A DNA stretch of 64,000 nt from CAIMUS01 sp963708455 (GCA_963708455.1 CAVPSQ010000004.1:186001-250000), one strand, 5' to 3'; numbered from the stretch's first letter, positions 34,760-46,998 are shown. Notes: a model not told the origin generated them from the letters alone. Numbers and translations are program-made.

Positions 34760-35281
34760 TCAATGCCGTTGGCCAGGCGGGGCAGGGGGGATGTCGCGGA
34801 AATCCGGTAAAGAATCCTGCGGCCGCCGTGAGGAGTCGATGGTGCCCATGATCTCTTCGGCCAGCCGGGCAAAATCTTCGGGTTCGGTATCCAGCAGGCG
34901 GTCGTACAGATCCCTGTCCCAGCATTCGATCCGGTTGGAATAAGCCAGCAGGACGACATCCTCGGTGATGCGGGCGTAGTCCAGCAGACGCTTGGGTAGC
35001 AGCAGGCGACCGGCGCCATCCAGCGTGAGTTCGGTCGCGCCCCGGTGGAAATAGCGCACGAAATCCCGGTTTTTCTTGACGAACAGGTTCAGGCGGCGCA
35101 GTTCGGCGGTGATGGCTTCCCAGGCGTTGAACGGGTAGAGCGCCAAATGTTGTTCGAAGCCCCGGTTGATGACGAAACGGCCTTCGGCTTCCAGGGGGAG
35201 CTGTTTTTTCAGGGCGGCCGGCAGCGCGATTCGATATTTCGAATCCAGCCGGCATTCAAATTCGCCCAGTAAATTGTGCAT
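34760..35281 (-). CDS. mraZ: MraZ transcriptional regulator, Bacteroidota-type, orphan
   Basis: This 173-residue protein has two SpoVT-AbrB/MraZ repeats (ECRLDSKYRIALP and LTLDGAGRLLLPKRLL). MraZ normally binds the promoter of the division and cell-wall (dcw) cluster. Three segments, LNLFVKKNRDFVRYF, SNRIECWDRDLYDRL and EDFARLAEEIMG, resemble MraZ of Bacteroidota much more than the usual gammaproteobacterial MraZ. No rsmH, ftsL or other dcw gene follows; the gene stands alone. ATG 35281 is used because the upstream in-frame start is only TTG. Confidence 0.86.
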   Translation of the reverse strand: MHNLLGEFECRLDSKYRIALPAALKKQLPLEAEGRFVINRGFEQHLALYPFNAWEAITAELRRLNLFVKKNRDFVRYFHRGATELTLDGAGRLLLPKRLLDYARITEDVVLLAYSNRIECWDRDLYDRLLDTEPEDFARLAEEIMGTIDSSRRPQDSLPDFRDIPPAPPGQRH

Positions 35282-35341
35282 GCTGGAATGATAGCATGGC
35301 GACGGCGAAAAGAGAGTCTTGCCATGCAAAGCGGTTCTTAG

Positions 35342-35540
35342 CGGCTGTACAAAAACTAAAGCTATGATGGTATTAATAAATTTTTCAAAAAATGCGTCCC
35401 CTCCCCCCTTGTGGGGGAGGGACAGGGTGGGGGGTCAAGCGCCAGACTTTACCGCAACAGCAGATTCTACTGGCAATTTTCCACCCCCCCACCCCAACCC
35501 TCCCCCACAAGGGGGGAGGGAGTTTTTGTACAGGCTCTTA
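35342..35540. repeat. Repeat element with TACAAAAACT ends
   Basis: The ends CTGTACAAAAACT and AGTTTTTGTACAG are inverted copies about 190 bases apart. Inside are a conserved AT-rich stretch (ATGATGGTATTAATAAATTT...) and runs of C and G that pair. The first 60 bases match 62253-62313 with one difference. It is a non-coding, MITE-like or REP-like unit. Confidence 0.85.
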
Positions 35541-36289
35541 CAGGCATTCCCCCACCGAGCCCGGCCGGCAACGCCGGCGGTCGATCCACACCGCGTTGCC
35601 GAGCCGGGCTCCGCTGAAGTTGGCGGCATCGATACGGGCGCCCTGCAAATCCGCTTCGGATAAATCCGCGTTAGAGAAGTCGGCTCCCGACAAACTGGCA
35701 CTATCCAGCTTGGCGCCTTTGAGATCGGCATGGCTGCAATCGGCATTCTCCAGGACCGCCCGACTCAGCACGGCGCCGCGCAAAATCGCATTCCGCAACA
35801 GCGCTCCGGTCAGATCCGCCTGATTGAGCGTGGCTCGGCTCAGATTGGCACGGCTGAGCAGCGCCTTACCCAGTTGGGCATCGTACAGGCGGGCGCCGCT
35901 CAAATCGGCGTCTTGCAGATCGGCGCCGACCAGCCGGGCCCGTTCCAGGCGCACATTCGCCATGGCTGCGGCGCTGAACCGGGCGCCTTCCAGATCGGCG
36001 CCCACGAAGCGGGCGTCGGTCAGGTAGGCGCCGGAAAAGTCGGTTCCCTTGAGTTGCGCCATGCCCAGATCGGCCCCGGTCAGGCGCGCGCCGCTCAGCT
36101 TGGCGCCGCTCAGATTGACCTGCGTCAGCACCGCTTCGCGCAGATCGGCCGCACGCAGATCGGCATTCTGCTGGTCGCAGCGCAGCCAGTTGACTCGTGG
36201 CGCCGGCGGGTCCGCGCAGGCGGCGTGAGCGGAAGCCGCCAGCGTCAGTAGCATCGCCAGCAACAGGCCGCGCTGTCGCGCCGCAGCGG

Positions 36290-36293
<4 letters not shown>
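35538..36293 (-). CDS. Secreted pentapeptide-repeat protein
   Basis: This 251-residue protein has a signal peptide (LLLAMLLTLAASAHA) followed by about 35 pentapeptide units of the A(D/N)LXX type, such as ADLRAADLREAVLTQ, which should fold into a right-handed quadrilateral beta-helix. A cysteine pair (Cys39 region and the C-terminal RCRPGSVGEC) may close the ends. Its ATG overlaps the lon stop (ATGA), so it is co-transcribed with lon. The role is unknown; periplasmic location is inferred from the signal peptide. Confidence 0.9.
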
Positions 36294-38710
<2,417 letters not shown>

Positions 38711-38776
38711 GGGATCGCTAGTGTCCAGGCAAGTGGCAGGCTAGAGCGCTGCCCGGTTTGTAGGGGCAAGACAGCA

Positions 38777-38971
38777 TCTTACCGAGGTCGGGACACGGGT
38801 CCCGGGAGCGCCGGCGTCCTCGCCGGCCACAGGGGGCAATACCATCCATCCGCCCCAGGTAAACCCAGCCGTCGCTGCTGTCCTGTCGGAGCCGGCGGGG
38901 ACGCCGGCGCTCCCAGGGGGGACATCGGGTCCTCAGCCGAACCGACTTGCTCACCGTTATTTAAACCGGTC
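38777..38971. repeat. 195-bp repeat, copy 1
   Basis: It matches 55641-55838 over its whole length with limited divergence. It contains two oppositely oriented GCCGGC-N6-GCCGGC cores (38804-38828 and 38891-38917) joined by a shared spacer including AAACCCAGCCGT and GCTGCTGTCCTGTCGGAG. Confidence 0.85.
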
Positions 38972-39097
38972 AACGCTCTAGCAACCTAAGTGTGGTCGAT
39001 GGAGCCACTTATCAAGGTCATTCCCTGGCATTAACAGTCCAGGGCCGACCCAAACCCATACGCCTCAACACGGTTGCGACACGGCCGTCGGCCCGCT

Positions 39098-39373
39098 TGT
39101 CAGAATTTTTTACACTTTACTTTTTCGCATTAAGTCTTTGTATGAAAATAAATTTTCTTGAATTGGCAGGGATTTTCAGGCCGTTGACCCCGGCCGGACT
39201 GTCAGGATTTTTTACATCCTAATAAAAAATATTTAAGCTTGAAAAAATTTTCCATAATCGAGGCATATTATTGAATTGAAAGAAATTAAGTTGTCTATTG
39301 TGAACAATCCGTGGTCTGCTGCGGCTATTTTTGGGATGATTTCCCAATTAGTGGAGTGTCAGTAAATTTTACA
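39098..39373. promoter_or_regulatory. Three copies of TGTCAG-N-A-W-W-TTTTACA
   Basis: The 17-base sites are at 39098-39114 (TGTCAGAATTTTTTACA), 39200-39216 (TGTCAGGATTTTTTACA) and 39357-39373 (TGTCAGTAAATTTTACA). Each has TGT...ACA ends, the form of a protein-binding site. All lie in an AT-rich zone upstream of the surface-protein genes and between them and the divergent lon gene. Confidence 0.6.
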
Positions 39374-39770
39374 CTTTTAAATAGTTGTTAATTATAATAC
39401 ATTGATTTTTAAATAACTAAAATTTTGGCTTGGAAATTGCCTATTTTTCTGGCCCAGATACGTTAAAGCTTGAATTAAACATTAAGGGCAGGTAGTCTTG
39501 CCGCGCCTATGAGTGAAAAATCAGATTGCCAGGTCTTGCGCAAACTGGATAGACCTAGCATTTTTGTCAGAATAATCTTGGCGCCAATTCGTAACACCCC
39601 GCTGTCCGCAACGGCACCGGGGTGTTCCAGGTTTGCAGGGATTGGCCGGATAGACCGGATAGACCGGCTGACGGACTGTCTACTCGCCCCTTGCCGGGGC
39701 CACAACAGCTTGCTTAAGAACTGAATTTTTTAAATGATTTCAAGGTATTAACTTAAATAACATGGGTATT

Positions 39771-39858
39771 CACTTAAGCCGGGACACTGCACAGGTTGAC
39801 CGCAAAGGACCGGCGAGGACGCCGGCCCTCCCAGGGTCGGATTGTCCCGCCTTAAGTG
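39771..39858. repeat. 88-bp palindromic repeat
   Basis: CACTTAAGCCGGGACA (39771-39786) and TGTCCCGCCTTAAGTG (39843-39858) are inverted copies with one mismatch, enclosing the core hairpin of the dispersed family. This is the most complete copy of the family unit in the window. Confidence 0.9.
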
Positions 39859-40054
39859 GGTAGCCAACACCCTTCAGGTGATCAAAACGATGGGCGAGAG
39901 CCACCGACGCGAATGCAACACATTTTGGCCAGACTCGGGTAACCAAGGTTCCGAGGCTGGCCTTGCCTGTTGGGAAGGCGGGCGGAGTTTGACCAGCAGT
40001 GCAATGGGAGCTGTGGACAGCAGCGACGTTGCCAACAACTATAGAGAGACAACC

Positions 40055-43000
40055 ATGAGTGAACGATGCTTACGGCGGTTCAAGCCGTTTCTGCTGTTCC
40101 CCATCCTGCTGGGAATGGTCATCGGTCTGTTGGGCGGCGCGCCGGTTGCCCAGGCGCACAACCTCCAGACCCGAATGGTCTACATGTTTCTGGACCAGGC
40201 CACCCAGGACCTGCTCGATGCCCGTATCACCGGCGGCGTCTGGGTGCCCGGCACGCCCCTACTCCAGGTGAATGATGAAATCGGCATCATCACCAAGGTG
40301 ATACCCGACCCCTCCGGCACCGCCACCGGCGTCGGCGGCCATGTCGACTTCTACGTCCCCAACGGGGTGACGGTGGTCGATGTCGGCTACCTGGTCCCGG
40401 ATGGGGCCGGCGGCTTCATCAAGGCCGGTATGAAAGGCCAGTCACCCATCGCCATCGGCGACGGTCCCATCGGCGCCAAGACCACCACCCAGCTCATCGG
40501 TCTGTCCGGCACTTATGCGAGTCCGAGCGGCATCACCTCGAACCCGGTAAATCCCGCCACCGGCCTGCACCGCGGCACCATCGCCGGACTCTACGGCGAT
40601 ACCGGTATTTTCTATTCCACCGATCCCGATACCGCCTGGGGCAGTTGGCAGGCTTTCACCGGCGACTACACCGGCAACCCGACTCAGCAGTGCGGTTCTC
40701 TCGCGCTCCACCCCGGCGCAACCGGCAAGACCATCACTAATAACAGCGGCGACGTGGTCGTGCCCTGTAACAAGTGGGACGCGGGCCAGTTGTACGCCTG
40801 GGGCGTCAAGGGCACTACCTGTACGCTGTCCGGCTGCCAGGGCACGCCCATCGTCGACTATGCCGACGGCCGCGGCAACGCGCCCTGGGGTTTCGCCGCC
40901 GGCACTGCCGGTCCACAGAGCGGGTACCAATGGAATTTCGACTGGAACTACTGGCGCGCTAGCGCTAAGACCGCCGCTGACATGCGGGCGGCCATGGCCG
41001 ACACCAGGATCGGTCCCTGGAAGCGCATCCAATATGCCGGCAGCCGCATCTCCTATGACCAGCCGGGCCTGATCAGCACTACCCTCGGCTATGCCAACAA
41101 GGATGCCAGCACCCTCGGCGTTGCGGCCAATACGCTGCCTGCCACCACCAGCCAGATCGACACCAGCAGCGTCAAAGCCGTCCGCTGGGCGGTCGGCCAG
41201 CTCACCCAGGGCCGGCCGGAATACGTCTGGGTCAAGGTGAAGATCAATGATGTCAGCAGGGGTAGTTTCCTGGACGCCAATGGCTGTCCGTTCTTCCACA
41301 GCGACACCTTCGGCGGCGACGCCGGCGGCAGCAACAACGGCAAAGACCATCTGTGGCGTTACTACGAGCCGTCCATCTTCACCTGGAACGGCTGTTACGC
41401 TGCCGGCAAACCCGCTGATCTCCAGTTTGCAAAGGTTGGCGATATCATTAAGTTCAAGATCAAGGCCTATAACCTGGGCGACCAGCCGCTGACCAACGTG
41501 ACGATCTCGGATACCCTGCCGTCCGGTTTGCAGTTCCTCAGCGCGGCTCCCGCCCAGAACAGCGGTCCCAGTCCCCTGGTCTGGAACATCGGCAACTGGC
41601 CGCTCGGCCAGAAGTTCGAAGCGACGCTGACCGCCAAGGTCACCGGCACGGGCACGCTGAATAACTGCCTGATTATCACCTCGAACGAACGGCCGCCGCA
41701 GAATACCTGCGACAGCACGATTACGAACCTGCCCTACCTGATCACCACCAAGTCGGCCACGCCGACCACGATTACGCCGGGCGCGCCGGTCACCTATACG
41801 ATGACGGTTAAAAACATCGGCACCGGCGCCACCGGCAGTCCGGTGACCGTAACCGATTTCCTGCCCACGGGCTTCACCTACCAGAGCCTGGGCACCGTCA
41901 CGGTCAACGGCGCCGTGGTGACCGCCACGGTCAACGCCAGCAATCCCAACCAGCCGGTGTTCACCGTACCGGCATCGATTCTCACCGGCAAGGAGCTGAC
42001 CATCGTCTTTACCGCGGCGACCAGTTCCAGCCTGGCCCCCGGCTCTTACTGCAATACCTACAGCGTTCTTCAGAATGGCGTTCCGATCACCACCGGTTCG
42101 GAAGGCTGCGTCACCATCCCCGGCGGCAGCACGGGACAGATCGGCGATACCCTCTTCGTCGACTGGAACGGCAACGGCGTTCAGGATGCGGGCGAAACCG
42201 GCCTGGCCGGCGTCACCGTCACCTTGTCAGGCGCTTCCAGCGCCACCGCCGTGACCGACTCCAGCGGTAAATACCTGTTCAACGGCCTGGCCGCGGGCAG
42301 TTACACCGTGACCGTGCCTACAGCGGGCAACCTTGGCGTACCCGCCGGCTACAACATTTCCTCGGTGCCGCCGGGCGTAGCCGGGACCAGCCCGACCGCC
42401 AGTGTCACGCTGACCGCCGGTCAACAGGTTCTGACCACCGACTGGGGTTACCAGCCCACCGGCGCCGGCGCCATCGGCGACCAGGTATTCGACGATAAAG
42501 ATTTAAGCGGCACTTTTAACAGCGGCGATGTCGGCATTTCCGGCGTCACGGTGCAGTTGTACGAGGACGCCAACGGCAACGGCGTGATCGACGCCGGCGA
42601 TCCCTTGGTAGGTACAAAAGTGACCAACGCCAGCGGCGTTTACAACTTTACCGGGCTGGCCACGGGCGTGAAATATCTCGTCAACGTCAATCAGGCCCAA
42701 GCGGCGCTGTCCACCTATTTCGGCGGCAATCCATTCACCGCGACGACGCCCGATCCATACAATGCCGGCACCCTGACCGGCACCGACAATAACGCCGACT
42801 TCGGTTTCCATAGCAGCGGAACCACGGGCACCGGTTCGATCGGCGACACGGTCTGTATCGACGGCAACGGCAACGGCTTGTGTGATACCGGCGAGACCGG
42901 ACTGCCTAACATTACGGTGAACCTGTATCAGGACACCAACAACAATGGCGTGCTGGATGCCGGCGAACCGCTACTGGCGACCACGGTCACCGACGCCAAC

Positions 43001-43531
43001 GGTATTTACCAGTTCACCAACCTGCCGGCAGGTAACTTCATCGTGGATGTAGATCAGACCGATCCCGATGTCCCTCCCGGCTATTTCCCATCGACGGACC
43101 CCATCGCCACCAGCCTGACCACCGGTCAGCAGCGCACCAATATCGACTTCCCCTTCGTGACCGCGCTGAGCAAAGCGGTCGACAAGGCCACCGCCGTGGC
43201 CGGCAATATCCTGAATTATACGGTCACGCCGCGTTATCCCGGCTTCGACCTATTGGTCGGTGCGCAGGTGGCCGACCTGATTCCGCCCGGCACGACCTTC
43301 GTGCCCGGCAGCCCGAACGCCGGCGGCGTGGGTGTGGACGAAACCGATCCGCCCGATGGCATCATCGAATGCGGTGAATTGGGACTTCGGCAACAACAAG
43401 GTAGGCACCCCGGGTTACGTGGGCGGCACCGCGCCGGCGGCTTGCGAGTTCACTGCGCCGGTCATTGCCAGCGCCGATACCTGGATCTATCAGAAATCCG
43501 ACAGCGTGGCCAGGAACTACGGCGCCGATAA
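40055..43531 (+). CDS. Giant SdrD_B/DUF11 surface protein, fragment 1 (N-terminus)
   Basis: This is the first part of an apparently single gene (40055-49559) interrupted by frameshifts. It has a signal peptide (FLLFPILLGMVIGLLGGAPVAQA), an N-terminal region of about 400 residues that I do not recognise (HNLQTRMVYMFLDQATQDLL...), two DUF11 domains (from KVGDIIKFKIKAYNLGDQPL), then three SdrD_B repeats (IGDTLFVDWNGNGVQDAGE and similar) with calcium-binding-like acidic loops, and the start of another DUF11-like domain. The true frame is lost near 43372, so the last 53 codons are out of frame. Secreted, probably cell-surface or matrix. Confidence 0.85.
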   Translation: MSERCLRRFKPFLLFPILLGMVIGLLGGAPVAQAHNLQTRMVYMFLDQATQDLLDARITGGVWVPGTPLLQVNDEIGIITKVIPDPSGTATGVGGHVDFYVPNGVTVVDVGYLVPDGAGGFIKAGMKGQSPIAIGDGPIGAKTTTQLIGLSGTYASPSGITSNPVNPATGLHRGTIAGLYGDTGIFYSTDPDTAWGSWQAFTGDYTGNPTQQCGSLALHPGATGKTITNNSGDVVVPCNKWDAGQLYAWGVKGTTCTLSGCQGTPIVDYADGRGNAPWGFAAGTAGPQSGYQWNFDWNYWRASAKTAADMRAAMADTRIGPWKRIQYAGSRISYDQPGLISTTLGYANKDASTLGVAANTLPATTSQIDTSSVKAVRWAVGQLTQGRPEYVWVKVKINDVSRGSFLDANGCPFFHSDTFGGDAGGSNNGKDHLWRYYEPSIFTWNGCYAAGKPADLQFAKVGDIIKFKIKAYNLGDQPLTNVTISDTLPSGLQFLSAAPAQNSGPSPLVWNIGNWPLGQKFEATLTAKVTGTGTLNNCLIITSNERPPQNTCDSTITNLPYLITTKSATPTTITPGAPVTYTMTVKNIGTGATGSPVTVTDFLPTGFTYQSLGTVTVNGAVVTATVNASNPNQPVFTVPASILTGKELTIVFTAATSSSLAPGSYCNTYSVLQNGVPITTGSEGCVTIPGGSTGQIGDTLFVDWNGNGVQDAGETGLAGVTVTLSGASSATAVTDSSGKYLFNGLAAGSYTVTVPTAGNLGVPAGYNISSVPPGVAGTSPTASVTLTAGQQVLTTDWGYQPTGAGAIGDQVFDDKDLSGTFNSGDVGISGVTVQLYEDANGNGVIDAGDPLVGTKVTNASGVYNFTGLATGVKYLVNVNQAQAALSTYFGGNPFTATTPDPYNAGTLTGTDNNADFGFHSSGTTGTGSIGDTVCIDGNGNGLCDTGETGLPNITVNLYQDTNNNGVLDAGEPLLATTVTDANGIYQFTNLPAGNFIVDVDQTDPDVPPGYFPSTDPIATSLTTGQQRTNIDFPFVTALSKAVDKATAVAGNILNYTVTPRYPGFDLLVGAQVADLIPPGTTFVPGSPNAGGVGVDETDPPDGIIECGELGLRQQQGRHPGLRGRHRAGGLRVHCAGHCQRRYLDLSEIRQRGQELRRR

Positions 43532-43715
43532 CGGTATCGAGACCTCATCGAAATCCGGTGAGAATCAGGTGGGTCTGCTGAAGTTCAACATCACCTCCAG
43601 CAGCATACCGGTGGGTGCGACTCTGGTCAGCGCCACTCTCAAGCTGACGCCGACGGGTGGCGCTGGCAGTAGCCGGCAGGTAGACAATTCATGCGTTGAA
43701 CACAGCCTGGACTGA
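43332..43715 (+). CDS. Giant surface protein, fragment 2 (DNRLRE domain)
   Basis: In this frame, from about 43375, the protein continues NWDFGNNKVGTPGYVGGT and enters a DNRLRE-type domain (ADTWIYQKSDSVARNYG, VGLLKFNITSSSIPVGATL). Such domains are found in large secreted bacterial proteins. The frame shifts again near 43697, after which NTAWTEGTGNGTACTSAGNG continues in the next frame as far as about 43804. Confidence 0.65.
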   Translation: MWTKPIRPMASSNAVNWDFGNNKVGTPGYVGGTAPAACEFTAPVIASADTWIYQKSDSVARNYGADNGIETSSKSGENQVGLLKFNITSSSIPVGATLVSATLKLTPTGGAGSSRQVDNSCVEHSLD

Positions 43716-43726
43716 AGGCACCGGCA

Positions 43727-44587
43727 ATGGAACTGCATGTACGAGTGCTGGCAATGGCGCGGCCTGGCAGGGACCGAATTGTACCGACAACTGGCTGTCC
43801 GCGTGGCGGCGATTTCGGCAGCGCCAGCTACAGCGCGACCAATCTGGGGACCCTGGACCCGACTAACAATAATACTGCCCTGAGCCTGGATATCACCTCG
43901 ACCGTCAGCGGCTGGATAGGGGGCGGCGCCAACACGGGATTGGTCATGGTGCCGGTGGGCAGCAACAATAGCTCCGTTACCTGGGGTGTTAATACGGTGT
44001 CCGGCAAAGAGCCGCAGATCGTGCTGGTCTACAAGACCAACGGTTGCAACCAAACCGTCACCATCCAGGCGACAGGCGTGACGGACACCTTCATCGACCA
44101 AGATAAGCCGACCAACTGGTTTGGCGACAAAAATCCTCTGGAGACCCAGCCCAGTCCGGCTGGCAAGTTGAAGCAAGCCCTGATCAGATTCGACCTGTCC
44201 GCCATTCCCGCCGGGGTGACCATCAACTCCGGCACCCTGAATGTCGTGGCGAAGAATAAAAGGACTAATCATGTCGACCAGGTGCATCGGATGATCACGG
44301 CCTGGACCGAAGGTACCAACGCTGCCACCGGCGCCACCTGGAACGATCCCAACGGTACCGCGACGGCCGGCACCTGGGCCGCCGGCGCCGCCGGCTTCAG
44401 CGCCAGCGACTACGATCCGACCAACCTGGGCAGCATCACCCCGAACACACAGGGTATAAAGTCGGTCAGTATCACCAATCTGGTCAATCAATGGGTGAAC
44501 GGGAGTGTTACGAATAATGGCGTCGCCCTGATTTCCACCGGCACCGACACCGGCCAGGCACAGTATTTCAGCTCCCGAAGAAGCTAA
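43727..44587 (+). CDS. Giant surface protein, fragment 3 (DNRLRE domains)
   Basis: From about 43805 this frame carries the rest of the first DNRLRE domain (GDFGSASYSATNLGTLDP) and a second complete one (VTDTFIDQDKPTNWFG, KQALIRFDLSAIPAG, VHRMITAWTEGTN, YFSS). It stops at 44585-44587 because of an extra C in the run at 44573-44576; with that base removed the frame continues into fragment 4. Confidence 0.65.
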   Translation: MELHVRVLAMARPGRDRIVPTTGCPRGGDFGSASYSATNLGTLDPTNNNTALSLDITSTVSGWIGGGANTGLVMVPVGSNNSSVTWGVNTVSGKEPQIVLVYKTNGCNQTVTIQATGVTDTFIDQDKPTNWFGDKNPLETQPSPAGKLKQALIRFDLSAIPAGVTINSGTLNVVAKNKRTNHVDQVHRMITAWTEGTNAATGATWNDPNGTATAGTWAAGAAGFSASDYDPTNLGSITPNTQGIKSVSITNLVNQWVNGSVTNNGVALISTGTDTGQAQYFSSRRS

Positions 44588-44678
44588 TGTAACAAGACGG
44601 CCCAGCCTGGTCGTCAGTTACACGATCCCGCCCTCGGCCCCACAAGGTACCAACACCCTGAGCGCCGGGCCGACCCTG

Positions 44679-45494
44679 GTGCAGAACGGCGACATCATCA
44701 CCGTCAATATGGTGTTGACCAACACCACTGGCTCGGCTGTCCTCAACGTCGCGCCCAGCACCCTGACGGTCACCAATGGTCTCGCCGGCGCCACCGCGAC
44801 GGGTTGTAGCGCACCGTCGCCCACCACGGTGACCGTGCCGGCCAATGGTTCCGCCACCTTTAGCTGGACCTGCACCGCCAGCGTGCCGGCCAATACCTAC
44901 GATAGCGTGACGTTCACCGCCAGTGCCGGCAACGGCACGAAGACCTGGTCGACATCGACCTCCAACAGCGTCATCATCGGTCGGCCACTCACCTTCCAGG
45001 TGACGGTCAACAGCCCGCCCGGCGTGCCGGTCGCCACCAACACGGCGGACCTGCTGAACGGCGGCAACATCCTGCTGGCCAGCAACCCGGTCAACACCGC
45101 CTTCACCGGCAGCATCGGCGACCTGGTATGGGCCGATCTTAACGGCGACGGCGTGAAGGATCCGGACGAACCCGGCCTGGCGGGCGTGACCGTCAATATC
45201 TACGACTCCACGGGAACCACTGTGATCGGTACCGCGGTCACCGACGGCAGTGGCATTTACCATGTCTACAACCTGCCGGCGGCCACTTATATCGTGCGGC
45301 CCGATCCGGCGACCTATCCGACGGGTTACATACCAAGTACGGCCACCAGCCTGAGCGTAAATCTGGCGTGCCCTGGAGCAGTACACCGCCGCCGACTTCG
45401 GCCTGCAACCGCCAGCGCTCGGCAATCTGACCGCCAGCATCGGCGACACTGTCTGGCTGGATACCGACAAGGATGGCTTGCAGGATCCGGGTGA
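44679..45494 (+). CDS. Giant surface protein, fragment 4
   Basis: The frame is meaningful from about 44577. It contains a beta-sandwich region (QNGDIITVNMVLTNTTGSAV...) and one SdrD_B repeat (IGDLVWADLNGDGVKDPDE). An extra C in the CCC at 45371-45373 ends the correct frame, and the last 40 codons are out of frame. The listed start is only the first internal ATG, not a true start. Confidence 0.6.
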   Translation: MQNGDIITVNMVLTNTTGSAVLNVAPSTLTVTNGLAGATATGCSAPSPTTVTVPANGSATFSWTCTASVPANTYDSVTFTASAGNGTKTWSTSTSNSVIIGRPLTFQVTVNSPPGVPVATNTADLLNGGNILLASNPVNTAFTGSIGDLVWADLNGDGVKDPDEPGLAGVTVNIYDSTGTTVIGTAVTDGSGIYHVYNLPAATYIVRPDPATYPTGYIPSTATSLSVNLACPGAVHRRRLRPATASARQSDRQHRRHCLAGYRQGWLAGSG

Positions 45495-46998
45495 GCAACC
45501 GCTGCCCGGCATCACCGTCAAGCTGTACCGTGACCTGAACAACAACGGCGTGCTCGATCCGAGCGATCCGCTGATCGGCACCCAGGTCACCAACGCCAAC
45601 GGGCTGTATCTCTTCACCGACCTGCCGGCGGACGACTACCTGGTGCAGGTGGATACCGCCAGCACCGTGACCTTGCCCTATCCGTACACCGGCGGGCCGA
45701 CCACGTCCACGATCGACGCGGCGATGAGCCCGACTACCGGCACGGTCAATCCCAAGCCGGTCCATCTGACCGCGGGTGTGGACGTCCTCACCGCCGACTT
45801 CGGCTACAACTGGAACGGCGTGGTGGGCGATACGGTGTTCTACGACACCGACGGCAACGGTATTCAGGGCGATGGTAACCCCAACAATGGCAATGAGGGT
45901 GAAAACGGCGTGCCCAACGTCACCCTGGTGATCGTCTGGGATCAGAACGGCAACGGCGTCGCCGATTTCGGCGAACCGGCCCTCAAGACGGCCAACACCG
46001 GCGCCTGCCCCGCTGTCGCCACCTGCGGTAAGTACTCCTTCGACGGCATGCCGCCCGGCAGATACATTGTCCAGGCCGCCGGCCAGACGGTGGCGAGTCC
46101 CACCGATCCGACCGTGTTCGGGACGATGGTGCCGACCGCCACCTATGGCGAGGACTATGCCGTCGATCTGCCTGCCGGTGGATCGGTCCTGACCGCCGAC
46201 TTCGGTTTTATCGAACAGGCACGGGTGTCGGGAACCGTTTTCTATGATGTCAATCACGACGGCACCCTTGACACCGGCGAACCCGGTCTGGGTAACGGTA
46301 CGAGCAATGTCACCGTCACTCTGACCGGCACCGACTTCAACGGCCAAACGGTCAGCAAGACCGTCAATACCAACACCAGCGGCAACTACTCCTTCCTGGT
46401 GCCGCCGGGCAACTACACGGTGACCTACACTACCAGCCAGACGGATGCGCTGGGTTATACCGAAGCCACCACGCCCACCAGCTACTCGGTGGCGGTATCC
46501 GCCGGCCTGGACAAGGGCGGCCTGAACTTCGGCGTGGATAACAGCGGCAGCATCGGCAACCGTGTGTGGTTGGACGCCAACAGCAATGGCGCACAGGATT
46601 CCGGCGAACCCGGCATCGCCGGCGTGACCCTGGAACTGTACCTGGATGCCGATGGCAATCTGGCGACCACGGGCGATCAGACGCTGGTTGGCACGACCGC
46701 CACCACCCTCAGCGACCTGCCCGGCAATGGCAATGGCAGTGGCAATTACACCTTCCCAGGTCTGCCGAACACGACGGGTTCGCAGAAGTACGTGGTCAAG
46801 GTCAATACCGCTACCTTGCCGGGCGGTTATACCGAGACGGGTGAAGGTGATCCCGGTTCGCTGTGCACCGGCTTGCCAGGCGGTTGCGACAACCAGATCG
46901 CCACCACGCTGACGGGCGGCGCCAAGCTAACGAATCGTCGACTTCGGCTACCAGCCGGCGGGAACCCTCTTCAGCGTGAGCGGCATCGTCTACGATGA
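45478..46998 (+). CDS. Giant surface protein, fragment 5
   Basis: The frame is meaningful from about 45373. It carries four SdrD_B-type repeats (IGDTVWLDTDKDGLQDPGE, VGDTVFYDTDGNGIQGDG, VSGTVFYDVNHDGTLDTGE, IGNRVWLDANSNGAQDSGE). It leaves the correct frame at 46933-46937, where an extra C interrupts TNVDFGY, and a further +1 shift follows near 47025. Confidence 0.65.
   Translation: MQDPGEQPLPGITVKLYRDLNNNGVLDPSDPLIGTQVTNANGLYLFTDLPADDYLVQVDTASTVTLPYPYTGGPTTSTIDAAMSPTTGTVNPKPVHLTAGVDVLTADFGYNWNGVVGDTVFYDTDGNGIQGDGNPNNGNEGENGVPNVTLVIVWDQNGNGVADFGEPALKTANTGACPAVATCGKYSFDGMPPGRYIVQAAGQTVASPTDPTVFGTMVPTATYGEDYAVDLPAGGSVLTADFGFIEQARVSGTVFYDVNHDGTLDTGEPGLGNGTSNVTVTLTGTDFNGQTVSKTVNTNTSGNYSFLVPPGNYTVTYTTSQTDALGYTEATTPTSYSVAVSAGLDKGGLNFGVDNSGSIGNRVWLDANSNGAQDSGEPGIAGVTLELYLDADGNLATTGDQTLVGTTATTLSDLPGNGNGSGNYTFPGLPNTTGSQKYVVKVNTATLPGGYTETGEGDPGSLCTGLPGGCDNQIATTLTGGAKLTNRRLRLPAGGNPLQRERHRLR

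Larger units (their letters stand above)
38711..40054. other. Long non-coding stretch between lon and the giant gene
   Basis: About 1.3 kb without a credible gene. It starts with a 195-bp repeat pair member (38777-38971), then an AT-rich zone (about 39100-39480, unlike the GC-rich neighbourhood) with three copies of a 17-base motif, and then a palindromic repeat (39771-39858). After this come about 200 bases leading to the giant gene. The AT-rich zone is the probable promoter and regulatory region for the surface-protein genes. Confidence 0.6.

Noticed and set aside
38992..39222. 76-codon frame between lon and the giant gene
   Set aside because: It crosses the motif copies, lacks a ribosome-binding site and has no recognisable family.
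39842..40054. N-terminal extension of the giant protein or a riboswitch in this leader
   Set aside because: The signal peptide begins at 40055; the stretch does not show the conserved core of c-di-GMP or cobalamin riboswitches.
45238..46347. 369-codon frame antisense to the giant gene, with similar long antisense frames at 40442-41350 and 48597-49643
   Set aside because: Repeated Gly/Asp/Thr-rich codons on the plus strand create open antisense frames; their translations show no family features.
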